Numbered from the stretch's first letter, positions 53,312 to 62,171 are shown. The stretch: DNA of 64,000 nt from Paraburkholderia ultramafica (GCF_902859915.1 NZ_CADIKK010000013.1:143316-207315), one strand, 5' to 3'. Made by a program: numbers and translations. Notes: generated by a model from the letters alone, not told the origin.

Positions 53312-55711
53312 TTGGACGATTTGAACCAGGCGACGGATCGGCCGCCGCTTTTCATCTGGAGTGGACACTTGAATTCACGCGATCCGCTGGTGCGTCCAGG
53401 CATCGACGTTCACCAGTATTACACCCTCGACTTGCCTTCGACAGCGAGCGCCGCCCAGGCTGATATCTACTCGTTCAACGGTACGCGCGGCATGGGTGTG
53501 CCGACGAACTACAAAATCCAGTTCACGCACCCTCTGCCCGACTTACCGCGAGGCGACTACATCAACAAGATGGCGTCATTCGTCATCCAGCCGCCACTTG
53601 CGACTCCCTGGAGCGAGCCGGAAGCAGCGCGCCGCATCCACGGCATGATTACCAGCTTCGCACAGATAGCCAGTAATCGCGATCAAACCATGTACGAGGT
53701 AACGCTTGAGTCGCGCCTCGCATTGCTGCGTAACATGCCGCGCACCCGCTATTTCTTTGGCGAGAGCGAGCCCGAGATTATCCAGAAGATTCTCACGGAG
53801 CACGGCTTTAACCAGATTTTCGCTGACTTCAGGTTTGAGCTTTATCGCAGCTATCGCGCGCGCCCGATCATCACGCAATGGAACGAGGACGATCTTGCGT
53901 TCACAATGCGCCTTTGCAGACGGGTCGGTATCTGGTTCGTATGTGAGACTGGCGAACAGTGTGAAGTCGTGCGCTTCGGGGATGACTTCACGCACTATAT
54001 CCACGACCAGCAACGCTTCATGGTGCCATATCAGGAACGCAATGGCCTGCATACGGTTGGCCGCGAGTCGGTGCAGTCGCTGGAAATGCGCTCAACCATG
54101 ATGCCGGGGAAGTTCTCGGCGCGCAATTACAGTCCCGAGCAGCCGAACAATGACCCGATGAACGGCACGCAGTCGATACACGGCGATACCACGACCTATG
54201 GCGAAGCGTACACCTGGGGCCTCGATCTGGAGGATGAGCAGGACGCGGCGCGCGAAGTCGAACTCCGGCAGGAGGCAGCGCTTGCGGAACAGGTCGTTTA
54301 TGCCGGCAGGTGCGACATGCTGGATATCGGGCCGTCCTGCGTGCTGGAATTCTCGAACCGCAAACTGCCCGAAGTGAAGTATGGGCTGCTGGTCGTGAGC
54401 ATGACATGCAGCGCGTCGCACAAGGAGGGTTACAAGGTCGAGTTCACGGCGATTCCGAGCGACCGCCAATACAGGATGCCGTTAAGGGAGGAAACCTGGC
54501 CACGCATACAGGGTGTCGTCACTGGCACGATTGCTTCAACGAACGATTACGTGGGACCGTATCTTGATGCGCAGGGCCGGTACATCGTCAATATCCACGC
54601 AGACCGGGATCAGCGTACGCCGGGGCTGGAGAGCTGTCCAATGCGGCTCGCGAAGCCTTATGGCGGTCAGGGGCAGACGGGGTTCCACTTCGGACTGGAA
54701 CCGGGCACGATCGTAACCGTGGGCTTCCTGTGGGGCAATCCCGACAGGCCATATATATCGCAGGTTTTGCATACGGCCAGGCATGTTGATCCGATTGTCG
54801 TCGGTCATCCATGGAGCCAGCGTCACACGATCCACACGCGCTCAAATAACACACTCCAGATGGAAGACCGCAGCGGCCAGGAGCATATCAAGCTCGCGAC
54901 CGAAAGCGGTAAGTCGCAGCTCAATCTTGGCTATCTGGTCAACAGAAAAAACGAGCAGCGCGGTAGCGGGATTGAAGTGCGCACGGACAGCCACGCCGCC
55001 GTTCGCGGCGGCGCCGGTCTGCTGCTGACGGCGGACAGTCAGACGCAGGCCAAGGGGCACCAGACGGACACGCAACCTGCCAGCGACCAGTTCAGTCTCA
55101 CGCAGGCACAGGCGGAAGAACTGGCGCGGGCCGCCACAACGGCCAAGGCTGAAATAGCGGACCTGAAAGCCGAAAACGACTGGCTGAAAGGTGAACTGGT
55201 GGGCCTGAAGGAAGCCGTCATTGCGCTGTCGGCTCCGCACGGTATCGGCATGGCGACGCCAGGACGCATGATGGTATCGACGGCGAAAGACACGAGTTTC
55301 GCCACCTCAGCAAGCTTCAATGTGAGTGCTTTCCGAAAAATCGTGATGGCGGCGAAAGAGGCCATTTCACTGTTTGCGCAAAACGGTATCAGTATGTTCG
55401 CGGCGCGCGGCAAGGTGCAGATACACGCGATTACCGATGGGCTTGACGTGGCTTCACAGAAAGACGCCTATATCCGTAGCACCGGCGGCAAGGTCATCAT
55501 CGAGGCGAAGGACGAACTGCTGCTCAAGTGCGGCGGTTCGTACATCAGTCTCAAGCCACACAATCTCACCAATGCTACTCCAGGCGATTACGTGGAACGC
55601 GCTGTATCCTGGCAGAAGGCCGATCCCGATGGAGTCCTGACGAAGGCCGCAGTGCCGTATGTCACAGACATAGCCGATCTGGCGCGGCATGGCTCGCGGT
55701 TCTCAGGCTGA
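53312..55711 (+). CDS. vgrG: type VI secretion system tip protein VgrG
   Basis: A 799-residue trimeric spike protein. Residues about 20-400 are the gp27-like region (YYTLDLPST, YKIQFTHPLPDLPRGDYINK, WNEDDLAFTMRLCRRVGIWF). The gp5 OB-fold is about 400-520 (IQGVVTGTIASTND, GRYIVNIHADRD, VTVGFLWGNPDRPYISQVLH). A helical segment near 595-640 (LKAENDWLKGELVGLKEAV) is followed by a DUF2345-like beta-helix and a C-terminal tail. Start is TTG 53312; an ATG at 53253 opens a short different frame. No Tap-1/DUF4123 adaptor gene is beside it. The effector gene begins 28 bp downstream. Confidence 0.93.
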   Translation: MDDLNQATDRPPLFIWSGHLNSRDPLVRPGIDVHQYYTLDLPSTASAAQADIYSFNGTRGMGVPTNYKIQFTHPLPDLPRGDYINKMASFVIQPPLATPWSEPEAARRIHGMITSFAQIASNRDQTMYEVTLESRLALLRNMPRTRYFFGESEPEIIQKILTEHGFNQIFADFRFELYRSYRARPIITQWNEDDLAFTMRLCRRVGIWFVCETGEQCEVVRFGDDFTHYIHDQQRFMVPYQERNGLHTVGRESVQSLEMRSTMMPGKFSARNYSPEQPNNDPMNGTQSIHGDTTTYGEAYTWGLDLEDEQDAAREVELRQEAALAEQVVYAGRCDMLDIGPSCVLEFSNRKLPEVKYGLLVVSMTCSASHKEGYKVEFTAIPSDRQYRMPLREETWPRIQGVVTGTIASTNDYVGPYLDAQGRYIVNIHADRDQRTPGLESCPMRLAKPYGGQGQTGFHFGLEPGTIVTVGFLWGNPDRPYISQVLHTARHVDPIVVGHPWSQRHTIHTRSNNTLQMEDRSGQEHIKLATESGKSQLNLGYLVNRKNEQRGSGIEVRTDSHAAVRGGAGLLLTADSQTQAKGHQTDTQPASDQFSLTQAQAEELARAATTAKAEIADLKAENDWLKGELVGLKEAVIALSAPHGIGMATPGRMMVSTAKDTSFATSASFNVSAFRKIVMAAKEAISLFAQNGISMFAARGKVQIHAITDGLDVASQKDAYIRSTGGKVIIEAKDELLLKCGGSYISLKPHNLTNATPGDYVERAVSWQKADPDGVLTKAAVPYVTDIADLARHGSRFSG

Positions 55712-55739
55712 TTCCCTCCCTATTCATCCAGAACATTCA

Positions 55740-58454
55740 ATGACAACGCATCCAGACAATCACCCGGCAGCGCCGCAGCCTGCGTCGTCGCAAGTGTGGC
55801 GCTATCCGTTTCCTGCGAAGGACGGCAAGGAAATCACCGACCCGGCAACGCTTTACCGTGCACTTGGCCGGATGGAGGACGGGTACTTTCCGCTCGGCGT
55901 CAACGGCTTTCCGCATGGCGGCGTCCATTTCGGCGCGGGCTCCACGCGCGAACTCAACCAGTCAGCGGGCGTGCGCGTGATCGCGAACGGCGCAATTGTT
56001 GCATTCAAGCTTGACGACGCCTATCCACATATCCAGTTCACACAGGACCATCGATGGGGCATGTACTCGACGGGTTTTGTACTGGTGCGTCACCAGATGA
56101 CGATGCCACCCGCGCCGGGCAGCACGGCCGCGCAGCCTGCCGATGAAACACTGACGTTCTACAGTCTTTACATGCACATGGCTGACTGGTCAACGTATCT
56201 TGCGGACGGTAACCTCGTACGTCCTGGCTGGTGGCCGGGAGTGGATGCGTACCGTATCGGCAACAAGGACCGGCACACCGGCAGCACCAGCGATTCAGGC
56301 GAGGCAGGGGCGTTTGTGTGCCAGGGACCGGGCGGCAAGCGCTTGGGGTTCCTGCCTGAGAATAGTGAGGTCATCATTGGCGAAAAGCGCGGCGCGTGGG
56401 GGCACATCAAGTCCATTTCTTCGGGCACGGCGCCACTCACGCCAGAGGGTGACTGGGGATGGATTAACTATCATGACCAGCGGGCCATGAAGGAGCCGCA
56501 GGACGTGGGCAAGGTGGTCATCCCGCCGCAGCCGATCCAGGTCACTGCCGGGACGCTGCTCGGCCAGCTTGGCGAGTATCACGACTATGAGCGTTCGACT
56601 CCACTGCCGCCCGTGCCCGCGCGCCAGCTCCTGCACCTTGAGGTTTTCGCGGGCGCGGAACTGAAACCGTTTCTCGAAAAGAGTCGTGCCCGCGCTGCAC
56701 AACTGCCCGCCGATGAACGAACCATCCTGCTCATACAGCCGGGTGCGAAGCTGGTGCCAAAGCAGATTGATGCCAACCTGACGCTTGGCGATCGTACAAA
56801 GCTGCATGACCTGGTAGTGACAGCCGATAGCCCTAAAAATGGCCGCTGGATGAAAGTGCAGCCCCGTACTCAAAGTTCGGACAAGGTCTTCATCCATAAC
56901 TACTTCGATCCTGTCTGGATAGAACGCGACGACCAGAAAAGGCTGACCTCGCCCAATGGTCTGACGGCATGGAGCGCGTTCCCCCTCCAACTCAGTAGCG
57001 CAACCGATCCGGCCAATGACACAACGTTCGCAATGCCTCGCGCCCAGCTGGACAGTGTGGATGCCAGATACGATCTTGCTATCGATGACAAGGGCGTAAG
57101 CTGGTGGCGCATCGAGTTCGGCACGGCGGATAACAAAAACAGCATGGGCTGGGTGTGTAGCACAGGTCATCCGAAAACGAGCTGGGAGAGTCCGTGGGCG
57201 TGGCCTGGTTTCGATATTGTGGATGCAACGGGGATCATTCTGGCCGACGCGTTCAAACGCAATCTGGTTGTGTGCGGCAATGTCGACTGGAAGGAGCAGA
57301 AGGAGTTTGAGCCGTCCATGGCGGCGGTGAATGGCAGCGCCCTGCTTCAGCGTCTCGAACAGACGGTGGCACGTCTGCCGCTTGGGTACAGCGAAAAACG
57401 CGAGAAAGGACAGAGCGGCGAGGAAGTCGTTACGGCCAGAATGCTGTCGCGGGCGATGTACGTACCACGGCTCGCCAGTGAGCTTGCGCATGTGATCCTG
57501 CGCTATGAAAGCGAATGGGGCGGCGGCATGGCCCGCTGGGATGCGATCACACCGCTCATGCGCAACGCGCGCGAGAACTGGGAATGTGAGCTGACGCGGA
57601 TCAGGAAGTTGCAATGGTGGGATGAGGTCAAGGGCAAGGTCGAGGGTTTTCCGGCAAACCCCGTAGTGAACCACATTCATCCGGTCGCGTTGGTCGGGAA
57701 TTTCAACGCGGTTAGTAGTCTCGTTTGTCCTCATTGTGGTAGTGATCTAACAATTACTTCGAGCCTTCTTAAAACTATCTTCCCGAGTGTCATAGGTAGC
57801 ACTGCGGACCAATTTGCTCCCGTATTGACGAAAGTTTTTTCTAGACACGAAATCAATACTTGCAATCGGGTGGCGCATTTCTTTGGGCAATGTGAAGTTG
57901 AGTGCGGTGGATTTACGGCTTTCAAGGAAGATTTGTTTTATCGTGATGGCGATTATCTGTGGAATACGTATCACAGCTCCTTGACTGCAGGATTAAAGAG
58001 AATGCATCCAGACTGGACGCAGCATCAAATACAGATTTATGCAAAGAACGATCTTGTTCGTAATGACAACGGACTTGGTGAAGTTCTATTTGGTGATAAC
58101 CAGTACCCGGGGCAAGATTATCGGGGGCGCGGCTTGTTGCATATGACATGGTTGGCAACTTATAAGCAATATAAACAGGCAAGTGGAATTGATGTGGCGG
58201 CTGATCCGAAGAAGGTCCAAAGTGATCCGTACGTTGCAGCAGACTCTTCAGCTTGGTTCTGGAGTGTCAATGGAATTAATTCCTTTGCAGATGCAAATAA
58301 TGTTCATAATGTGACGCACAAAATTAATCCGGCATTGAAAGATTTCGCAAGACGAAAGGCCGCTGCCAAGCGCGCATTTGAATTGCTGAACAAAGGCGTG
58401 CAACCTTGCAAGTCCAATTGGGACTCGATGCTGACGGCGGGGAGTGGGTGGTGA
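55740..58454 (+). CDS. T6SS effector with C-terminal GH19-like peptidoglycan hydrolase domain
   Basis: A 904-residue protein. Residues about 40-160 resemble a LytM/M23 peptidase fold (HGGVHFGA with H59 and H63, YSLYMHM with H146), though the usual HxxxD and HxH are altered. The middle (about 160-640) is repetitive and likely includes SH3-like modules. Residues about 655-904 match the GH19 chitinase/lysozyme-like family: QCEVECGGF with catalytic Glu721, FKEDLFY, DYRGRGLLHMTW around 793-804, and SSAWFWSVNGIN. Codon use changes near codon 650: GC-rich before, AT-rich after, as expected for a swapped toxin tip. It probably cleaves peptidoglycan of target cells. The gene after it overlaps its stop. 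Confidence 0.85.
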   Translation: MTTHPDNHPAAPQPASSQVWRYPFPAKDGKEITDPATLYRALGRMEDGYFPLGVNGFPHGGVHFGAGSTRELNQSAGVRVIANGAIVAFKLDDAYPHIQFTQDHRWGMYSTGFVLVRHQMTMPPAPGSTAAQPADETLTFYSLYMHMADWSTYLADGNLVRPGWWPGVDAYRIGNKDRHTGSTSDSGEAGAFVCQGPGGKRLGFLPENSEVIIGEKRGAWGHIKSISSGTAPLTPEGDWGWINYHDQRAMKEPQDVGKVVIPPQPIQVTAGTLLGQLGEYHDYERSTPLPPVPARQLLHLEVFAGAELKPFLEKSRARAAQLPADERTILLIQPGAKLVPKQIDANLTLGDRTKLHDLVVTADSPKNGRWMKVQPRTQSSDKVFIHNYFDPVWIERDDQKRLTSPNGLTAWSAFPLQLSSATDPANDTTFAMPRAQLDSVDARYDLAIDDKGVSWWRIEFGTADNKNSMGWVCSTGHPKTSWESPWAWPGFDIVDATGIILADAFKRNLVVCGNVDWKEQKEFEPSMAAVNGSALLQRLEQTVARLPLGYSEKREKGQSGEEVVTARMLSRAMYVPRLASELAHVILRYESEWGGGMARWDAITPLMRNARENWECELTRIRKLQWWDEVKGKVEGFPANPVVNHIHPVALVGNFNAVSSLVCPHCGSDLTITSSLLKTIFPSVIGSTADQFAPVLTKVFSRHEINTCNRVAHFFGQCEVECGGFTAFKEDLFYRDGDYLWNTYHSSLTAGLKRMHPDWTQHQIQIYAKNDLVRNDNGLGEVLFGDNQYPGQDYRGRGLLHMTWLATYKQYKQASGIDVAADPKKVQSDPYVAADSSAWFWSVNGINSFADANNVHNVTHKINPALKDFARRKAAAKRAFELLNKGVQPCKSNWDSMLTAGSGW

Positions 58455-58996
58455 AAAAAGCAATCTGCTTATTGGGTCTAGTATTTGCCGCGATATGTTT
58501 ATCGGGGCAAAATTTTGCCTCCGAAAAACCGCTGGACAATATATCCGCGGAATCAATTCGCCATGGCTGTTCGATATCACTTTCTAAGGAATTTCACCCT
58601 TCTCAGGGTGACCCGCTAAGCGTGCCATCACATGATGTGGTGGCTACATGGCTGTGTAAGGATGGAGAACAGTCTCGGATTGACACATATGAAAGGAACG
58701 GTGGAAGTCCGGAAGTGGTGACTGTCACTTACTGGAAGGGACGAGACATCGCTGTACTTGTCAAGTGGTCGGTAAATTCGCAGGCCTCGGACTACGTGGG
58801 CGACTACTACAAGGTATTTATATATCGGTTGGCGGGGAGAGGCGGTCAGCAGATGTTCGTGAGGGATGAAGCGGCAATGGAAAAATTCCCTGCGGGATGG
58901 GACGGCTACACCCAAAGCGGTTCGCCAGTGCATTACCCCTTCAAGAATGCTGGTGCAATAAAAAAGCGGCTCCTTGCGATTCATTTTGATGAGTAA
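58451..58996 (+). CDS. candidate periplasmic immunity protein for the GH19 effector
   Basis: A 181-residue exported protein of no recognised family. GTG 58451 overlaps the effector stop by 4 bp (GTGA), so translation is coupled. A signal peptide is visible (VKKAICLLGLVFAAICLSG). The mature part is mostly beta-like with two cysteines (GCSISLS, WLCKDGEQ). Position, export signal and AT-rich composition fit an immunity protein that protects the periplasmic murein. The final 13 codons, ending HFDE, recur 2.25 kb downstream (see the direct repeat). Confidence 0.65.
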   Translation: MKKAICLLGLVFAAICLSGQNFASEKPLDNISAESIRHGCSISLSKEFHPSQGDPLSVPSHDVVATWLCKDGEQSRIDTYERNGGSPEVVTVTYWKGRDIAVLVKWSVNSQASDYVGDYYKVFIYRLAGRGGQQMFVRDEAAMEKFPAGWDGYTQSGSPVHYPFKNAGAIKKRLLAIHFDE

Positions 58997-59002
58997 TAGA
59001 TG
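58961..59002 (+). repeat. 42 bp direct repeat, copy 1 (immunity gene 3' end)
   Basis: Identical over 42 bp to 61212-61253. It encodes KKRLLAIHFDE, the stop, and a following TAGATG. In this copy it is the intact end of the gene at 58451. Confidence 0.95.
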
Positions 59003-59059
59003 ACATATGACCTGCCGCGAGGATGAGGCCGATGAACTGCAACTGCTGGAGATAATTGC

Positions 59060-59641
59060 ATGAATGGAAAAAATATAGGATGCGGTTTGTTATTTTTGTT
59101 GCCGCATATTTCTATGGCCTACACTGCTTGTACAAGTACTGTGACGCGTGAACTGGAGGCCTGCGCAAAAAGCAATTTCGAGGAATCAGATAGTCATTTG
59201 AATTCTCAATACAGAATAATTCTGGCAGGCCTCGTCGGAGGAGACAGGGATGTGCTTGTTAAAGCTCAAAGAGAATGGATTTCCTATAAGGAAGCTGTCT
59301 GTCAAGGCGCATATGAATCGACATATCCTGGTGAGGAAGCGGGTATCGACAAATTGACCTGCCTTGATGAAGTTACAAGAGCTAGAAGGAGGGAGTTGGA
59401 ACACTTTAATTCAGGTATTGGAGGGGATGAATTTCTTCATGCGATAAATATCGTCGCAAAATATTACGAGCACGGTAATCGAGACAGTTTCATTTCCAGG
59501 CTTGTCAATGAGTTTTCGGGAGATTCCGATGCTTTATGGCGCACATATGTGAACGATAATTGCGCATTTGCAGCATCTCGGATTCATGAAAAGAAGGACG
59601 AGTGCGTAGCGCGTCAAGAATTCTACAGGTATGCAGAGTAG
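59060..59641 (+). CDS. LprI-like exported protein, candidate lysozyme-inhibitor immunity
   Basis: A 193-residue exported protein. Signal-peptide-like start (GCGLLFLLPHISMAYTAC). The following about 90 residues match the LprI/DUF1311 pattern: paired cysteines, DSHLNSQYRIIL, KAQREWISYKEAVC, and CLDEVTRARRRELEHF. A C-terminal extension of about 75 residues has two further cysteines and no recognised domain. LprI of mycobacteria blocks lysozyme; next to a lysozyme-like T6SS effector, an immunity role is a reasonable inference. AT-rich, unlike the core genome. Confidence 0.7.
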   Translation: MNGKNIGCGLLFLLPHISMAYTACTSTVTRELEACAKSNFEESDSHLNSQYRIILAGLVGGDRDVLVKAQREWISYKEAVCQGAYESTYPGEEAGIDKLTCLDEVTRARRRELEHFNSGIGGDEFLHAINIVAKYYEHGNRDSFISRLVNEFSGDSDALWRTYVNDNCAFAASRIHEKKDECVARQEFYRYAE

Positions 59642-59687
59642 TGGCGAGGCAATTTTGAGTCAATGCAGCTTTTTTGGAAATGATGCC

Positions 59688-60320
59688 ATGTATTTTTCCT
59701 CAGACGTCCCCGCTATTGCTCTGACCGAAAAGGCTAATGTCACAGCTTGTGACAAAGTGACTTGTGCGATTGCCTTGGGAGATGACGGTTACGTATTTGA
59801 TGTCAACTCGCGGAAGAAGCTTTTCGAACAGCCACTTCAGGAGACTGTGTTCGACAGCTATACATTGTCGAAGGCTGGGCAGTACTACATACTGGAGCGG
59901 AGCAATACAACATCATCGCGGAATTGGTCCGTATTTATTTTTAGATACGGGGATGGTGGATTGTATGCGGATAAGCTTATTACCCTTTCGAGAAGCTACA
60001 GCATTTCCCCTCATAAGATTAAGTGGGGCGGCTTCGAGTGTAGGGGCGAGAGTGCAGTCCAGAAAAAATATTCGCCTTTTGATTCGGCGGAAATAGCACT
60101 TTGCGGCGAAAAACAGGAATCCAAATCTATTGATACGGATCATGGTCTGCTAAAACATGGTGCCTCCGGTGGTCTAACAGTTTCCGTTCCAGTTTACGGT
60201 GCAGCGGCAGAAGGAATATCCGTGTATAAGTTTGTTAATAGTGATGAGCCTGATGTTGATGCAATGCAATGTATAAAAAACTGTGACGGATATATAACTA
60301 AGGGGTGGTATAAGAAATGA
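59688..60320 (+). CDS. unrecognised protein in the immunity cassette
   Basis: About 210 residues from ATG 59688; the frame is also open from ATG 59631, which overlaps the previous gene by 11 bp. I do not recognise a family. The start MYFSSDVPAIALTEKA resembles the start of the gene at 61256 (MHFFSDIPVFVLAERG), and the flanking DNA is similar too, suggesting a shared origin for the two 5' ends. Mature part is beta-rich with several cysteines (ACDKVTCAIALGDDG, QCIKNCDG). No clear signal peptide. AT-rich. Confidence 0.6.
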   Translation: MYFSSDVPAIALTEKANVTACDKVTCAIALGDDGYVFDVNSRKKLFEQPLQETVFDSYTLSKAGQYYILERSNTTSSRNWSVFIFRYGDGGLYADKLITLSRSYSISPHKIKWGGFECRGESAVQKKYSPFDSAEIALCGEKQESKSIDTDHGLLKHGASGGLTVSVPVYGAAAEGISVYKFVNSDEPDVDAMQCIKNCDGYITKGWYKK

Positions 60321-60351
60321 GAGGGCCGGCGATAGTGATGGCGCTTTAATT

Positions 60352-61185
60352 ATGTCTGAAAATATTATGCGTTATTTGAGAACTATATTTTTTTCACTAA
60401 TTCTTTTTGCCATTTATCCAGTCTGTTCTGCATTTTCGGCAGATATTCCAGCCTATCTTGTCGGAGCGTGGCAGGTCAAATCGGTGCACGTGAACACTGG
60501 GGTTGGCCGCACTTTTGCATATCAGTGGGATGATCCGCGACTGGTCGGAAGAATTTTCAGATTCGAGAATAACGCGATCTCCGATGATGCCTACCAGTTT
60601 GACGATAAATGCGAATCCGTCAATGTTGAAAGTCTAGATATATCTTTTTCTGATCTGCTTAGGCGCAGTCTTGGTGGTTATGTCGGTCAAGAAAATGATC
60701 CGGTTAATGACTATAAGCTGCCTATGGACGGAAAAGGAAAGTATAGTGCGATGACGTTTAGGTGCAAGGATGGACTATGGCAGGGTGATTTGGGAAATTC
60801 GTTGGATCATGGAATTAAGGGTGCATGGGCCGTTAGCATGGGAAACGATCTCTATTTGCGTTGGCGTGATGAGACAATCTTGCTACTTAAAAGAATCGAT
60901 GAGCATGCCAAAGTTAATACTTCCTTTGATTGCTCTAAAGCTACTGTGAGCGCAGAGCATACTATTTGCGGCTCATATGAACGCGGCGCGCTCGATATTA
61001 GTATCCACGATGCCTACATGCGGCTTATCAGGCAGATTAGGGACGGGGGCGGGAACGCTTCAGATATTTCGAAAGGTCAGCGCAATTGGGTTGCTCAACG
61101 CAATGCTTGTGGTGTTCAGAGTAAGTGTCTAGGTTCCGTGATGAGAAGTAGATTGGAGTGGCTTGGCGATCAGCTTGAAGAGTGA
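60352..61185 (+). CDS. exported protein with C-terminal LprI-like domain, candidate immunity
   Basis: A 277-residue exported protein. A signal peptide follows ATG 60352 or 60367 (YLRTIFFSLILFAIYPVCS). Residues about 30-185 are an unrecognised beta-rich domain (AYLVGAWQVKSVHVNTG, a lipocalin-like opening). The last about 85 residues are LprI-like: FDCSKATVSAEHTICGSYERGALD, QRNWVAQRNACG and CLGSVMRSRLEWL. It is the second LprI-type protein in this cassette, again AT-rich, which suggests protection against one or more lysozyme-like effectors. Confidence 0.7.
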   Translation: MSENIMRYLRTIFFSLILFAIYPVCSAFSADIPAYLVGAWQVKSVHVNTGVGRTFAYQWDDPRLVGRIFRFENNAISDDAYQFDDKCESVNVESLDISFSDLLRRSLGGYVGQENDPVNDYKLPMDGKGKYSAMTFRCKDGLWQGDLGNSLDHGIKGAWAVSMGNDLYLRWRDETILLLKRIDEHAKVNTSFDCSKATVSAEHTICGSYERGALDISIHDAYMRLIRQIRDGGGNASDISKGQRNWVAQRNACGVQSKCLGSVMRSRLEWLGDQLEE

Positions 61186-61211
61186 TTGACGAGATGCTGA
61201 GTCAACGAATT

Positions 61212-61253
61212 AAAAAGCGGCTCCTTGCGATTCATTTTGATGAGTAATAGATG
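61212..61253 (+). repeat. 42 bp direct repeat, copy 2 (stub of immunity gene 3' end)
   Basis: Identical to 58961-59002. Here it still reads KKRLLAIHFDE and stop in one frame, but no gene body precedes it, so it is a remnant of another copy of the gene at 58451. The gene at 61256 begins 3 bp after it. Confidence 0.95.
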
Positions 61254-61255
61254 CC

Positions 61256-61855
61256 ATGCATTTTTTCTCGGATATCCCCGTTTTTGTACTGGCCGAACGT
61301 GGCGATGGCAACAAGCTTGAGATAGCGGCCAGCGAGACGGCGGCGGGACCGGCCGTGTCCTGCTTCCTCTCGCCGCTCCACGCACTGATCGACGCAATGT
61401 ATTGGGCGGGCAGGGGCAAGCCGTATGAAGTCCGTCACGCCGCACTGATTGCGCCTGAAACGTTTATCAACACGGACGGCACAGCGTTGGTGGCCCAGCT
61501 ACGGGTTGGATGGCCCGCGCTTGACGGAAAGATCGTGCTGGAGTCGAACGGCAACACGGCGACATGCGCGAAGCTGATGGTTCACTCGACAGCGCACGGG
61601 CCACCCCCGTTTTTCGAGCTGGACCCGGAGACACTTGGGCAGGTCGAAGGCATGCACGAGCGCGCGGGTATGTACGCATGGCGAGAAATCTACGGGGACA
61701 TGCTTGAATGGGACAAGGGGCGTCTGGAATGGGCTGTCAGGCGCGCTCTCGAAACCATGAAGATCAGCACCGTGGACAAGTCGGTATGCACGAAGGCGGC
61801 GCTGTTCGATCCCGAGTTCGGACAATGGCACTTCGTGCCGTTTGACAATCTATAG
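61256..61855 (+). CDS. unrecognised protein linked to the T6SS cassette
   Basis: A 199-residue protein starting MHFFSDIPVFVLAERG. I do not recognise a family. It is probably cytoplasmic: no signal peptide, mixed alpha/beta with FFELDPETLGQVEG and a C-terminal WHFVPFDNL. The start sits directly behind the stub of an immunity gene, so it originally followed that gene. Composition is GC-richer than the cassette to its left. An accessory or immunity role is possible. Confidence 0.6.
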   Translation: MHFFSDIPVFVLAERGDGNKLEIAASETAAGPAVSCFLSPLHALIDAMYWAGRGKPYEVRHAALIAPETFINTDGTALVAQLRVGWPALDGKIVLESNGNTATCAKLMVHSTAHGPPPFFELDPETLGQVEGMHERAGMYAWREIYGDMLEWDKGRLEWAVRRALETMKISTVDKSVCTKAALFDPEFGQWHFVPFDNL

Positions 61856-61874
61856 CCTCAAACAGGGAGAAGCA

Positions 61875-62156
61875 ATGCCACGCTATGACATTTGCGACGG
61901 CGATACGACGACTGCCGGTGGACGCGTCATCGCAAGCCGTCCAAACGATACGCTCCGGGGTCGCGCGATTGCGTACGAATACGATCCGGTATGGTGTCCG
62001 AAGTGCAACACGACAGGCCAGATTCTCTGCGCCACACGTCGATACGACACGGGCCCGAACATGCAGCAGGCAGCATTGAGTGGCGACTGGTGCCTGTGTA
62101 AGTGCAAGCCGCATCCGTTGCTGATTTCGCGGCAGCAGGAGTCGTTCACTTCTTGA
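61875..62156 (+). CDS. PAAR-like domain protein
   Basis: A 93-residue protein with the PAAR pattern: CDGDTTTAGGRVIASRPND at the start, RGRAIAYEYDPVWCPKC, and TTGQILCATRRYD. PAAR proteins cap the VgrG spike, usually coordinating zinc through histidines and cysteines. Here Cys residues are abundant (CPKC, CLCKC). A purine-rich GGGAGAAG precedes ATG 61875. It completes a vgrG-effector-immunity-PAAR set in one direction. Confidence 0.8.
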   Translation: MPRYDICDGDTTTAGGRVIASRPNDTLRGRAIAYEYDPVWCPKCNTTGQILCATRRYDTGPNMQQAALSGDWCLCKCKPHPLLISRQQESFTS

Positions 62157-62171
62157 ACCAGGAGAACTCGC

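Noticed and set aside
61251..61260. ATG at 61251 as the start of the gene at 61256
   Set aside because: It is in a different frame; ATG 61256 gives the long open frame and resembles the 59688 gene start.
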